A DNA stretch of 64,000 nt from Lineus longissimus. Taxonomy: Eukaryota > Nemertea > Pilidiophora > Heteronemertea > Lineidae. The stretch lies in assembly GCF_910592395.1 (NCBI RefSeq), contig NC_088309.1, positions 8,932,501 through 8,996,500 of the forward strand, read 5' to 3'. The translations under genes were made by a program, and so were the position numbers. The notes under the pieces are model-generated. The model was not told where the DNA came from, did not search any database, and saw only the letters and a list, made by a program, of their open reading frames with translations. Positions 1 to 10,224 of the stretch are shown here, piece by piece (positions within the stretch are counted from its first letter, which is position 1; each line of letters begins with the position of its first letter).

Positions 1-114
1 TGCAAGGTTCCCGCACTAATGGCGGCGGAGGACCTTTAGCTGCCGGACTGGGACTACAACTCTTACGGCTGCTCGTACCGTTGATTAGCGGTACACTATT
101 ATTATTGTTTTCCC
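1..114 (-). CDS. Internal coding exon, partial, of a probable secreted or luminal protein
   Basis: The minus strand shows a strong acceptor: pyrimidine tract CTTCTTGTCTTTGCAG, with a CTAAT branch-like site upstream, ending at base 115. The exon runs off the left edge. In the only open frame the first two bases finish a split codon, and 37 codons follow. The product starts E-N-N-N-N-S, has N-G-T, then a Ser/Pro/Lys segment, a run of four prolines and LVREPC. NNS and NGT are N-glycosylation sequons and suit an extracellular or Golgi-stem segment. The exon is richer in G+C and CpG than its surroundings, as expected for coding DNA. The family is not recognised. The preceding intron is phase 1, the same phase as the donor of the exon at 63.1 kb, so they may be neighbouring exons of one gene. 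Confidence 0.62.
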
Positions 115-1504
115 CTGCAAAGACAAGAAGTTTGAGAAACATTAGACTGGTCTAAAGAGATGAGGAAGCATACTGCCAATAGACAATCAGGCCTGGTTGC
201 TCAATTGGCATTTTTTGCTTCTACATGATCAACTAACCCATCTTCAAAATCCAAATAGGTCAGTACTGGTCATTCTGAATCGCACCCAAATATCTCTGTT
301 CACCTTTTATCGTCCACAGCGCAAGTCCCAGGATCTAATCCAGCAACATAAAAGCTCAAATGGTTTCCCCACACGAAATAACCGTGACTGAATACACCAG
401 TTAAGTGTATAATAACCGAATGAACAGTATATTTTGATTACTTTCCTACGAATCACAAAGCAAAATCAAATATTAATCAACTAAATGTTGCGGTATAGTT
501 TGTATACTTAGCAAGAACAATGGCGATGCCACAATAGTCCTGAATTGCACATAATTGCTTATGACATGAAATAACAACTGCATGAGCAAGCAGCTAGTGA
601 TCAATCAATTAGCTGCTATTATGTCTTGTATTGGCGGTTTACGCTAGAAAAAGACACATGATGAATATTTCAAAGCCACGACACACGATATGACAGTCTG
701 TGTGTACGTATTATATGCCGGGGTTATTAACCCCTTGGATTATTTATCAATCACTAAAGAGTAGCATAGTAACCAGGGAGGACAGGGTGTCAAGACTGCA
801 TCGAACCACTGATGCTGTTTTGAAGCATTTGTCACATTTCCGTATCTGGATTTACCTTACATTTCACCTAAGACAACTTTCGTAAGTTCCACTTGTAAAG
901 CCTGAAGACCTGAGGCAATGGCTAACTGAAGAACAGCCAATCATCATAAACTGGCAGAATTTCCACCACCAGCCTTCAGTAAATGGTACAAACATCCCCA
1001 ATTCCAGTCATTTCACAAGCCTCGCCTCAGATACATCCCTTGGAAGGAGATCCAAAAGATCAGGATACCTTTATCTGGGTTTTTTCTATAAGGAACTCAT
1101 CTCATACACCATAATGATCCGTGCAATAATATTTGCATCTTCTTTCATTACACCCAATACTTAGGTTTTCATTAGCTTAGCTCTTGATGTTATCTCAACC
1201 TGAGGTTGTGATGAGCCACCTCATTCACGGCGGCTTCAGCTGAGTTATTGGTAAAAGGCTACTTGACACAGTTGCTGTTATATTTAGCATTCTGACTCCA
1301 ACTGTAAGTGTCTTCAGGTTGAATGTGAGTGGAGATAGGTATCTTTAATCATATGACAAATATGATCAAGCACCCAATAACATCATGACCTGAAAGGGTT
1401 CAGATACCCCAGGAATCGATCTGCAAAGTCCTAAAACAAATACCAAGTCCTATGGTAGTGCACAACATGGCTGGATTGACCCGCAAATCTAGACACCTTA
1501 CAAA
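115..1504. other. Non-coding stretch, probably intron
   Basis: AT-rich DNA with frequent stops in all frames. The few short open frames have no splice or start context and no recognisable protein. Apart from the acceptor tract next to base 115, I see nothing. Confidence 0.6.
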
Positions 1505-1890
1505 TCTGATACAGGCCGCTACTGTTGTTCATCCGCAAGTTAAAACTCAATAGAGACTGCTACTGTTGTTTATCGATACGTTAGAGACTGCTACTGTTGT
1601 TTATCGATACGTTAGAGACTGCTACTGTTGTTTATTGATACGTTAGAGACTGCTACTGTTTTTTTCCCGGCACGTTAAAGGCTCAAAGGAGACTACAACT
1701 GTTGTTAATCAATAAAGATAGAGACTCAACAGAGGCTGCTACTGTCTTTTAATCAACATGGAAGATATCCAACAGAGGCTGCTACTGTTGTTTATCAATA
1801 AATATGGAGATCTAATAGAGGCTCCTACTGTTGTTTATAAAATAAAGATAGAGATCAAATAGAGGCTGCTACTGTTGTTAATCAACATGT
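1505..1890. repeat. Degenerate minisatellite, 31-42-bp units
   Basis: About ten imperfect units share the core GAG(A/G)CTGCTACTGTTGTT followed by (T/A)ATC(A/G)ATA. Four central units (about 1551-1670) are nearly identical with a 31-bp period. The outer units are longer (about 42 bp) and more diverged, with small insertions. The homogenised core with decayed flanks fits unequal exchange or slippage. Confidence 0.85.
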
Positions 1891-1943
1891 TCAAAACACA
1901 AAAATGCCATGTTGGAAGATCATTGGTGGCCGTGTTAGATGCA

Positions 1944-2115
1944 GCCACAACCTTTAGGCTTCTATCATGCCACACAAACAAATGGTAGCGCCTCCATTTG
2001 GTTTCTAGCATGTCGCATGAGCAAACAGAGGCAGACTACATTGGGTTTCTATTACAATGTCGCATAAACAAATAGTAGAAGCCCCCATTGGTTTCTAACG
2101 CGTCAGAGAAACACA
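1944..2115. repeat. Short tandem array, about 45-bp units
   Basis: Three to four diverged copies of GGTTTCTA..ATGTCGCAT(A/G)A.CAAA followed by AG...CC.CCATT, at roughly 1951, 1998, 2041 and 2089. It directly follows the preceding minisatellite but has an unrelated unit. Confidence 0.7.
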
Positions 2116-3249
2116 CACCAACTCCTTTGATACTCAGCTTACAAAAGCTTACCATAAATCCCGGCTATACAGATGTATTTTTTGCCAATATCGCAGTCCC
2201 ATTTCCCCATTAATCAACTGGTTTTGAACAAGCATCATAAAGAAGACAGAAAAAGCCGCCAGCCACACAAATACAGGATCGCAATAAAAACCATGTAATT
2301 CATGTGTGGTTTCTTTCCCGATGTGCTCGGGCTAGAATTATCCATCAGTCAGGCCCAATGACATATCTATCTTCTCCCTTGGTGACACATAACTCCAATT
2401 ATCATTCATAGCATTGCGCCAATGTTTTCCAACCGTAAAAGGAATATTAGATCAAGGGGTGTTCTGGACACTATAACCATATTATCGATATTCGATGTCC
2501 CGTAGGTCACACGGATAATGGCCATTTTTACCACATCATGGCTGATACACAGCTTTTTAGTTGTGTTTGAAAGCTGAGGTGATTCTATTAGGGACTTTGA
2601 AATTTGGTTTACTCAATTTCATTAAATGGTGAATTTCATTTAGAACCATGGCTAGAGAATTAAAGGAGAAATGCACATGTCATGATGTACACACTTCCTA
2701 TACTGCATTGCATACTGTGAACCCAAACAATCCTAGGTGTTTTTTATTCGAACAAATTTTTCATCACCAGGTCCTGAAAACAGAAATCAGTCATCCAAGA
2801 CTTTGCGGCGCGAGTACTATAGATAATGTTGACATATTAAACTATCAAAGTCACTAAGGACCTACAGTATATTCTGTCCTTTTCTCAAGCTACCAATATC
2901 AAATTTGTATCAATAGGGAATTACCTGAGAAATGTTGCAAATGAACAACACTTTTTCAAATAGACCTCATGATAAAAAGCAGCAGTGAAAAAGTCAAGAA
3001 AACAATTTCCGTTATACCACCAAGAAGCCAGAAAAAGCGCCCAGCTTTTTATGCAATATCGAACACTAATACCGAAATGACTTTACACCACAGAACAAGC
3101 CCACAGCTGGCGGCATGTCGCGTTGAAGAACGAGTAGACGGTGTATACCACACTGAACAAGGACTGACAAGTTTCTGGATAGAGACACTGATTATCAGCC
3201 GGCATCGCAGAAAAAACAATCAATATTAGCGGAGTTTCTTGCTTGACAG
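2116..3249. other. Non-coding stretch, nothing recognised
   Basis: Unique-looking AT-rich sequence. The two short plus-strand open frames (69 and 86 codons) lack splice or start context and resemble no family I know. Confidence 0.5.
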
Positions 3250-4060
3250 CGAAATGGAACAAGGAAATTCTCGCAATTAGATTCTCTCATGCATGCCGCA
3301 ATTTCATTACCCACTGATAAGATGTGCGAAATGGCAAAAAAGTGTCACAGGATTGTTAGCTCGGTTGTCTGATCGACTTCCCCGAGACGACACAAAGGCG
3401 TGGAATCCGTATTCGTGACAAGGAGCCATGATCTTCGCACTGTTCTGGTCTTTGAGTAATCCCCACTAATGCCAGAGCTGTCACCATGAGCCTCCTAAAC
3501 CCTGATAAAGTTCACACAGTAAAAGTGTCTTGATGAGGTTGGTATCCCGAGTCAAATCATTTGTTACGTGGTAACGTTTTTATCTCCATTCCCCACGGTG
3601 ATGGGACATCTTCGTCTAGAGGCGGAATTAATCCATTTTATCTCACGCATGGATGAAACATGGGCATAAAATAACCATCAATTGGGTCCACCCCCGAGGA
3701 CAGAATTCAAAGATACATCACAGCGGGATGATTAAATTGACTCGCCGCTTGCAACATGATCCTGCAGAGCTGGCTATCACAGTGCAATACTTCACCGACT
3801 AAATCCACGAAATACCCACAATCCTCCAGCTCCCATTACGATCGCACCGAACTAATTCAATAATTTCTCAAATGCTCACAATGACTTTTGTGTCCACTTT
3901 CCTAAAGCCCTAATAAATCATCAAAATTCTCTTAGATTTTCATCGGGCACACTGGGACCACATAATAGCTTAAATCGCTCGTTACAAGAGCTCCACCAGA
4001 CGAGAACTAACTCTCAAACCGGCGATCTAACTTGATAAATTCTAAATATGGTAGATAGGG
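3250..4060. promoter_or_regulatory. Candidate conserved non-coding or regulatory block
   Basis: A non-repetitive stretch with more CpG than its surroundings and no long open frame. It contains several homeodomain-type cores (GGAATTAATCC near 3626, ATTAAATTGACT near 3733), a CACGTGG-like TTACGTGGTAACG near 3564 and GATAAAG sites. This texture is typical of developmental enhancers in introns, but no conservation data are available here. It could equally be ordinary unique intron. Confidence 0.22.
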
Positions 4061-5142
4061 CTTGGGTTTAGTCGGTCCCCAGGTTCATCATGTGTAAAGA
4101 CTCAGGGGGTCCATTTTCAAGCCAGGAATCAATCACACTAGACTGGCCAATCTATTTTGTTGCTCCAGGGACACTTGGTCAACTTGTACCAACAAATTCA
4201 TGGTCATAATGTCAGTAGTTTAATTGAGTTGGCAATGGTGCAATGCCCAGTATACTGAGGACTTGCATATTACCAAAAAAACCTCTTGCTTTGACTTCAG
4301 GAACCTCTGGTTGTAACCAGGTGATCTGCAGACATGCCCTGTGTAACTTCACCTAACCATCAGCTAATTGCCCTCATCCAGTTTTTATCCACCATGGTAT
4401 TAAGTGAAGCAACAAGAAGAAGGATGATACCAGGCTCCTGTTTTTACATAGACGACTTTTACTGGCAGCTGGAACTGCTTCCCCAACAAAAGATAAATTT
4501 TGGATGAGGACTGGCAGTCAATCAAAGCCAAAAACAACAGATTATAATCAGTCAAGAGAGACACAGTGGGTGTGACCGACACATGACTAACTTCACCCAA
4601 CTAGTAATAATTCTTGTGATAAAGAAAAGGGACACTTTCAGTTAAACAGTCTCTACTATTATAGAACAAGAATATGCAACTTAGCCTCCTATCTTGCCAA
4701 AAAAATGACATTTCAGTGCAGCAGATTCTATCGTACAACAAGAATCCATAAGGCTATATAGCATCTTGCGATAAAGAAAAAGAGATCGTTCTTGAAAAGC
4801 CCCAGAGCCCTGTGTGTAATCATTGCTCTTTCACAATAGAATCTTGGAAAAGAAATGAAAACAATGCTTACTTTTTGGTGTATTCGTTATGAAAAGATCC
4901 GAGCCAGCATCTGATACCTACAAAGAGAAAGAAAAACAGAGATAAGCTATTTTTCACAAATGTTGGGGAAACTGCTATATATAAAACATAAATGTTAGTG
5001 ACACCAGCAATAAAGAATTGTTGATGGAAATGTCTTTTGAGGCTGGCACACAGAACAAATACATCCAGGCTAAAAAAGAAGGGAAAATATCTGGGCATGT
5101 TGGTGGGCGATTCTTATTGTTCTTTATTGTTAATAAAAAGAA
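4061..5142. other. Non-coding stretch, nothing recognised
   Basis: AT-rich unique sequence. The short minus-strand open frames are hydrophobic, low-complexity readings of A/T-rich DNA and lack exon boundaries. Confidence 0.5.
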
Positions 5143-5215
5143 ATAACACTATGTCACTACCAGTATATAAAGAAATGATACCATGTCACTATAAAGAAAT
5201 GATACTACACTGTAT
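5143..5215. repeat. Small tandem duplication, TAAAGAAATGATAC units
   Basis: Two to three copies of a unit of about 27-35 bp containing (T)AAAGAAAT.A.AC.ATGTCACTA. It also repeats the peptide-like word YKEMI in the overlapping frame, an artefact of the duplication. Confidence 0.6.
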
Positions 5216-7418
5216 TGCGAGTAGGCATGTAGTGTTTTAATAGATGACTTTTGGATGCAATGAAAGAACAGTGGATTCCCCAAAGCGGTATAAAGATCTA
5301 CCTCAAGCTTATAAATACTGACAAATACAAGTACCGACCAATACATGTACAACAAAATACACCTATAACGACCACAGATTTCTCGCTTATAGTCTGTTAA
5401 AGATACCACCCAAATCCAACTGTCAGCACCCATAAGAACCAATATCCCCCTCTTGAAAAATTGGCCAACATCAAAATGCAGTCAACATGCAGAAAGAATG
5501 CAGTACACACCAATCTGTTGGTAGAAAACATATATAGAGGAAAATTGTAGCGCGTCCAACAATAACACAAGAAAGCCAAATATAATTTTTTATTCTTCCA
5601 CCTGCTGGCATCTAAAAGCATCGTGGGAAGAAGTGTTTCGCAAATTGTGTTGACTTCATTTTCATCTTCATTCCTTCTATTCTACATATTGGGCCTAAAG
5701 TGACTCAGATGTTGAAGAAATGCTAATAAAACATCTTAGAAGTTCCATTAATAGCCTCAAGAGACAAAGAAATAAGCTAAAAATCTGAAAAATTAGCCAA
5801 TGTTTCCACCTAAACAATCCTAATCAAATCCATTAGCATACTCTTTCCTGCAGCAGTTGTGCCGAGAAAATGTCACCGTATAGGTGAACTTCTCCAATCC
5901 AAGAACAATGGGTTCACAACAACCAACCACAAATGAACGAGTAAAAATTAAATTAAGAAGCAGAGTTATCTTTCAGATGATTTTTGTAGGTTTTTCCCCC
6001 AATTTGCCTTGGGCTCCTTGAGATATCACTAATGGGAATTTTTACGAATTTCATGTCCTTTTGTCTGACTAATGGTAAAAGTGATGTTCATCCACTTGGC
6101 ACAAGCAAAAATACCTCACCTTTTCTTTACATTTATATCCTTAGGTTTTAGGTTTAACTGAATTAGTAGTTGTTCCTTCTTTCTCGAAGTCACACGTCAC
6201 AAAGACACTTATTTTATCATAATACCACAATTCTTGCCACAGAAATTACCTGGAGCATCCTTGCAGGAAAAGTTGATACATTAAAACAAATAGGACAACA
6301 CCAGAATTTTCAGCCTGTAGTAACCGTAATGGAAAACTCCAAATGAAAAAGTATTTCGTAAAAGACAGCAAGAAGCCATATTGCACTTTTACAAGTTTTC
6401 GAAACAAAGTAGAAGCTTTATTCTCTCAGTCAAATAAGCCATTGACGAAATCCATGCAAACTTCCAACACATACTGGAACATCTGAATAATGACATCATC
6501 AATCCACCAAAAGCCACTTGTTGTGGCGTTGGCCTCTGGTTGGTTTGGCTCCTCTTTTTCCATGATGCTCAAAAGACGTGATCCAACAAGAATCGTCAGT
6601 AGTCTCAATGGCAGTCATTAAAAATCCCTTGGATTTACCAAGTTTTTCCTGAAGACATACACATAGATGATTCACTCACTATGAGCACAAAATCTATTTC
6701 GAGAATATCCGAAAAATTTAGGTCAAATCTGGTAAGGTGTCGATGGTGCACGAAGTCAAAAGAAAACGCTGACAAAGTTCAACAATCCTAGCCACACATC
6801 CCAATCAAAAGTCCCAAATATATCATACATGTACACATAGTATTTATTTATAACAGCGAACATGTATGCTCACCCAATCAAATAAAACACCCGAAATCAC
6901 CTACACCACAAGAAGTCTTGCCCTACAAAACCATATCCACATGAGATGCTTATAAGAGCTGTCAAAATCCAATGAAAGAAGTAAGTAATCGTCCTCGTCT
7001 CACTTTGTTTATCATCGAAAAACACCCCTAGGTCTGCGCAGCGTTGTGGCCGCTAAAGATGTCTGAATAACGTTATTCATTGCCATAACTCATATATTCC
7101 AACTTCAAGAGCGTATGAAGAGTCACTCCATCAGCACCTCATCTAGAGTGTTATCAGACAAGAGATGGTATATATTTCACCGCTGGCATCTGAATAAGTA
7201 ATTCCAACTCTACTTGATGCATATCAATATTGTGATAACTAAGTCCACTTGACATGAAATCATATTAAAACACATATAAGTGTCCTGGTTGGTATAACGG
7301 TTACAGACATTATATGATACTGCCAATACCGCGCCGTACAAGAAGAACAAGAGTTTTTATATCGGAGCGCATCTTAACAAACACTGGATACCTCTGGAAG
7401 AGCATTTATGAATAATAA
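5216..7418. other. Non-coding stretch, nothing recognised
   Basis: Unique AT-rich DNA without splice-bounded open frames. A tRNA A-box look-alike near 7283 (TGGTATAACGGTTA) has no B box at the right distance. Confidence 0.5.
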
Positions 7419-7990
7419 CAAGAGGCCCAAGGGCCTGGCGCTCAGCTGAGTTAATATCATTAATATCTTCCCGGTGTTTAGTTCATTATGCATGAAAATG
7501 GCATGCTCCATGGTATTTGATATCCTTTTGCGTTCACTACGGTACCAATGTTTTTGGTTGACATAATTATGCCACTGTTCATTCCTCAATCGTGATCATA
7601 ATTCGGGTGAAATCATCGTATGAAAATATTTACCGAAACATGAATACTCATTGTCATAGCCTCATTTACAAGTACGAAATATTTTCCCGCGAATATTCAA
7701 AACTGCTTGGCTCCTTGCCAGTTAAATGAAATGGCCAGGGCCATTGTGCTCACCTCATGTGGAGGAAAGATGGATAAAGAGCATGGTATTGTGTCATGTA
7801 GTGTTAGGTTTGATGTAGGTCCAAGCAATTACAATTTCCCCAAAATGGAAAATTTACAGTACATTCGACCTCTGTGACCTTGAAAAGTAGGTCAAATCAA
7901 AGAAGACCCGGGGGACACATTGAATGGTTGTTAGAATTAGATGTACCTATGATATACAAGAGGCCCAAGGGCCTGGCGCTCAGCTGAGTT
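7419..7990 (+). repeat. Cluster of lophotrochozoan-type repeat heads
   Basis: Two near-identical head sequences (CAAGAGGCCCAAGGGCCT, then GGCGCTCAGCTGAGTT) start at 7419 and 7957 in direct orientation. A diverged third copy (ATGGCCAGGGCCATTGTGCTCACC) is near 7727. Between them, a body segment around 7860-7945 carries GTGACCTTGAAAAGTAGGTCA. From memory, interspersed repeats beginning this way are common in molluscs. The matching tail type (GACA tract plus CAGCTGAGCTAAAAA) is found at 11.1-11.4 kb. The copies are truncated or stacked; no protein is encoded. Confidence 0.7.
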
Positions 7991-8560
7991 GTTGCTGCGT
8001 TGTTCGTATATATTACATTACTCGTCAAACTCTACTAAACTAAGGACTCAAAGCCTAAGGATATTAGCTTCTGGATGTGTAACAGTGAATTACGGTAGAC
8101 TGGCGCAATCTACTTCAAGCAAGCTCCACCCTTGCAATGTGTGCGCAAACAGATAACTTAACCTATATTGGACCATCAATTCTACACACAGCAACATGAT
8201 TCATCCTCAGCTGTTACCATGATGATGATGATGATGATCCTTTTCGCAAATTGGTCGTCTTCTGTCTTTCTTCCATACTTCAGTGCCACCGGATGTAGTC
8301 TGCCCTTGTGGAGGGATCCTTTCAGCACCGGGACACAAGAATCCATGCGAATTGAATCACATGGAGAGACGAGCCCAATCACCCGCTTTTGGCTGGGTAG
8401 AAATAGGTAAATCTCGCAGACTGGACCTTAAACTCTACTGCCGACGTGTGAGGCCGGTCTGACAGATGAGTTAGTGGGGTCCATCTAATGCAGAAGGCAC
8501 CAGTTTCCCTAACTAAAAGGGTAACATTAACAAAATGCTCTACCCAACTCTATTATTGCC
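7991..8560. other. Non-coding stretch with a small (ATG)n microsatellite
   Basis: Unique sequence containing a perfect (ATG)6-7 run at about 8219-8239. It creates a poly-Met (or poly-Ile) stretch in two overlapping 66-80-codon open frames, which I treat as chance. Confidence 0.55.
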
Positions 8561-8804
8561 TAAAGGCCTATGTACACTAGTAAAATATTAGCAACATTTT
8601 TACATTTCCAGTTGCAACAAATGTTGCAAAAAATGTTGCGTAGTGTGTACAGAGCAAAACGCGTCTTACAACATGTTGTAAAATTGTTGCAAATTAAATG
8701 CAATGCAATTCTTTGTTGCATGTTGTAAAAATGTTGCAAACTCTTCAGCCAATCAGAAATAGGATTTGCGTCATGTGATCTACCGGAGTTCATGTGACTT
8801 GAAC

Positions 8805-8910
8805 AAGAAGCAGGTATAGCAACTCTCAAGTGAGTGTCTTGCTTCGTAGGGTGATGAAACCTTTTCTAGAAGTTTTTGTGTGACGGCTTGTCAGTCAGCC
8901 GCAACTCCTT
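8805..8910 (-). pseudogene. Harbinger transposase, continuation after the inner insertion
   Basis: On the far side of the inner element the minus strand continues in the same codon phase with KELRLTD, which follows GxYxxLL in the family (G-x-Y-x-x-L-x-x-E-L-x-x-x-D). A stop follows KNF at 8866-8868. In the same frame comes QDTHLRVAIP (about 8812-8841), matching the later family stretch x-D-T-x-x-R-x-A-I-P. The spacing is shorter than usual, so residues have been lost between the two motifs. After this the sequence passes into the terminal region. Confidence 0.75.
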
Positions 8911-8912
8911 TA

Positions 8913-9509
8913 GGCTGCGTATCCATAGGCTGTTCCGTGCCCTGCACAACATTCCCTTTTTACCGCCTGGCGCGCCACACGGACAATGAACCTTCGTTGG
9001 TGTTATTGATCGTTCCCATAGGTTATGCCGTGTCACATTGCGGGCATATATGCACTGTGGATTGGGAATATAGGCCCATATTGGGATTGAACATGTCCAT
9101 TCTTTTGCGAGTGAACAACACGGAAGCAATGTCTGAGGCGAAATTAATTCAAGAGGTTCATCAACGGGAACTACTCTGGGATCCCGAAACTGATGATTAT
9201 CATAACAAGCACGAACCTGTAATTTGTTGCTTAAAAGTCAGGTTTTATATACATGTACATGTCAATTTGATGTTGCAAGTGAAAATACAAGTTACTTGTA
9301 TTTTCATTTTCAATATTCATAAGAAATTGTCTTCTGAAATAATGACAGCGTGCGGATAAACGCGATTGACCGCTGCGAAATGAGGACTACAAAGGCCTAC
9401 ATGACCAAAAAGGAATATCCAATGGAGACTCGGGGCATAGTGCCAGGTCACAAGGCTGTTACGCCATAACGCCACACTACACAAGGGCATACCCTATGGA
9501 TACGCGGCC
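8913..9509 (+). mobile_element. Inner PIF/Harbinger-type element, 597 bp, nested in the outer one
   Basis: Terminal inverted repeats: left GGCTGCGTATCCATAGGCT, right (reverse complement) GGCCGCGTATCCATAGGGT, followed by weaker similarity further in. TTA flanks both ends (8910-8912 and 9510-9512). The 3-bp TTA duplication and G-rich termini fit PIF/Harbinger. It carries the beginning of a MADF-domain frame on the plus strand and no transposase, so it is a non-autonomous internal-deletion derivative. It lies exactly inside the transposase codon run of the outer element, so it arrived later. Confidence 0.85.
9129..9212 (+). pseudogene. MADF-domain protein, N-terminal fragment
   Basis: From ATG 9129 the frame reads MSEAKLIQEVHQRELLWDPE followed by TDDYHNKH. 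This matches the first helix and turn of MADF (Myb/SANT-like in Adf-1) domains: L-I-x-x-V-x-x-R-x-x-L-W-D-x-x-x-x-x-Y-x-N-K. An in-frame ATG at 9093 is also possible. After HNKH the similarity stops and the open frame runs on without domain residues to 9359, so most of the domain is deleted or lay in another exon. PIF/Harbinger elements often carry such a DNA-binding accessory protein, which brings the transposase to the nucleus and the element ends. Confidence 0.72.
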
Positions 9510-9512
9510 TTA

Positions 9513-9671
9513 ACAGGCAGTGGTATGCCCCATCATCCACCCTCATTTTGATCCAGGGCCTGGTCCATATTCTCTTTGGTTATTTCGCCGCCTCTTCCGT
9601 CTCTCAACAATGACAGCTAAAATTGCTGCAGAAGCACTCAAAACACATCTTCTCTCCTTGGAATCATCCAT
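9513..9671 (-). pseudogene. Harbinger transposase, N-terminal fragment
   Basis: The ATG is at 9671 on the minus strand, about 50 bp inside the terminal-repeat region. The frame begins MDDSKERR and continues through an Ala/Ile/Val-rich helix to ERRKRRR, the basic run usual near the start of Harbinger (DDE_Tnp_4-type) transposases. A one-base frameshift near 9568-9575 then leads into WTRPWIKMR and GAYHCLL at 9567-9513, matching the family pattern W-x-R-P-W ... G-x-Y-x-x-L. The frame is cut at 9512/9513 by the insertion of the inner element. The catalytic DDE region is absent. In its ancestor it would be the nuclease that cuts and joins the element. Confidence 0.82.
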
Positions 9672-9813
9672 TTTCCCTCCAAAATACCTATTTCCCTTTG
9701 TTCCCACTAAAAAGTTTGCAACAATTTACCAACATGTTGTAAAAATGTTGCTAATTTGTTGCAATTTTGTTGCTAGTGAACACAGGGCCTTGAAGGGCTT
9801 GTTGCAAAATTGT

Positions 9814-9875
9814 TGTAAAAATGTTGGTAAAATGTTGGTAAAATGTTGGTAAAATGTTGGTAAAATGTTGCTAAT
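9814..9875. repeat. 11-bp subterminal repeat (TAAAATGTTGG)n
   Basis: About five copies in direct tandem just inside the right end of the outer Harbinger element. Related TGTTGTAAAA and TGTTGCAA words are scattered through both ends (8590-8745 and 9718-9800). Such arrays may be binding sites for the element's own proteins, but here they could simply be slippage. Confidence 0.75.
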
Positions 9876-10027
9876 ATTTTACTAGTGTACACCCTGCTTA
9901 AGTCAAGTGAAACTCTTAACAAACCTTAGCAGAATGCCACCATTGAAATGTTGATAATAATGATAGCAAGTAAAAACTTTAAACAGATAGACTTGATTTT
10001 TTTAACCAACTGCCACATGCGGTTTTC

Positions 10028-10033
10028 TTTATT
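10028..10033 (-). terminator. Poly(A) signal of the small gene
   Basis: AATAAA on the minus strand (context TAAATAAAGAAAAC), about 45 bp after the TAG stop, giving a very short 3' UTR. Cleavage would be expected around 10005-10015. Confidence 0.6.
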
Positions 10034-10077
10034 TAGTAAATTTTGAGGTAAGTATTACAGAATGAAATACTTGAATA

Positions 10078-10224
10078 CTAGAATTGCCTGGCTCTTCTGA
10101 TGATTGCACTGGTGAACACCGAAGTCGATGGGATGTGCAAAGTCATAGCTCGATCCTCTCTCTTGGTCATCTTTGAGATGTAGTCACCAAATATGTTCAA
10201 ATGCAGCTGCAGATCATTCCTGTC
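10078..10224 (-). CDS. Exon 2 (terminal coding exon) of the small two-exon gene
   Basis: Acceptor TCTCCTCATCATGTTTTGCAG ends at 10225, with a good pyrimidine tract. Phase 0 continues exon 1 for 48 codons and stops with TAG at 10078-10080. The segment begins DRNDLQLHLNIFGDYISKMT, is charged in the middle (KREDRA) and ends with a basic tail, RRARQF. Leu/Ile spacing in the first part suggests an amphipathic helix. The intron is 599 bp. AATAAA follows about 45 bp after the stop, so this is the last exon. No known domain is evident. It could be a lineage-specific microprotein, or a conserved short protein I fail to place. Confidence 0.68.
   Translation of the reverse strand, partial: DRNDLQLHLNIFGDYISKMTKREDRAMTLHIPSTSVFTSAIIRRARQF

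Larger units (their letters stand above)
8564..9898 (-). mobile_element. PIF/Harbinger DNA transposon, degenerate (outer element)
   Basis: The ends are inverted: left TGTACACTAGTAAAATATTAGCAACATTTT at 8571, and its near-perfect reverse complement ending at 9891. Extending to 8564 and 9898 places TAA on both sides (8561-8563 and 9899-9901), the 3-bp TWA target duplication typical of PIF/Harbinger. Next to the ends lie many TGTTGCAA/TGTTGTAAAA words and an extra copy of the terminus (about 9757-9788). Inside, the minus strand holds two pieces of a Harbinger transposase, interrupted by another element at 8913-9509. The rest of the transposase is missing, so the copy is dead and deleted. Confidence 0.85.

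Noticed and set aside
7283-7340. tRNA gene suggested by TGGTATAACGGTTA
   Set aside because: Resembles an A box, but there is no B box or pairing acceptor stem.
8880-9359. The 159-codon frame as a full-length host gene
   Set aside because: It lies between transposon inverted repeats; only residues from about 9129 to 9212 match a MADF start, and the rest is terminal-repeat or non-domain sequence.
10046-10054. Plus-strand donor GAG|GTAAGTATT
   Set aside because: It lies in the short 3' UTR of the minus-strand micro-gene and has no upstream plus-strand exon.
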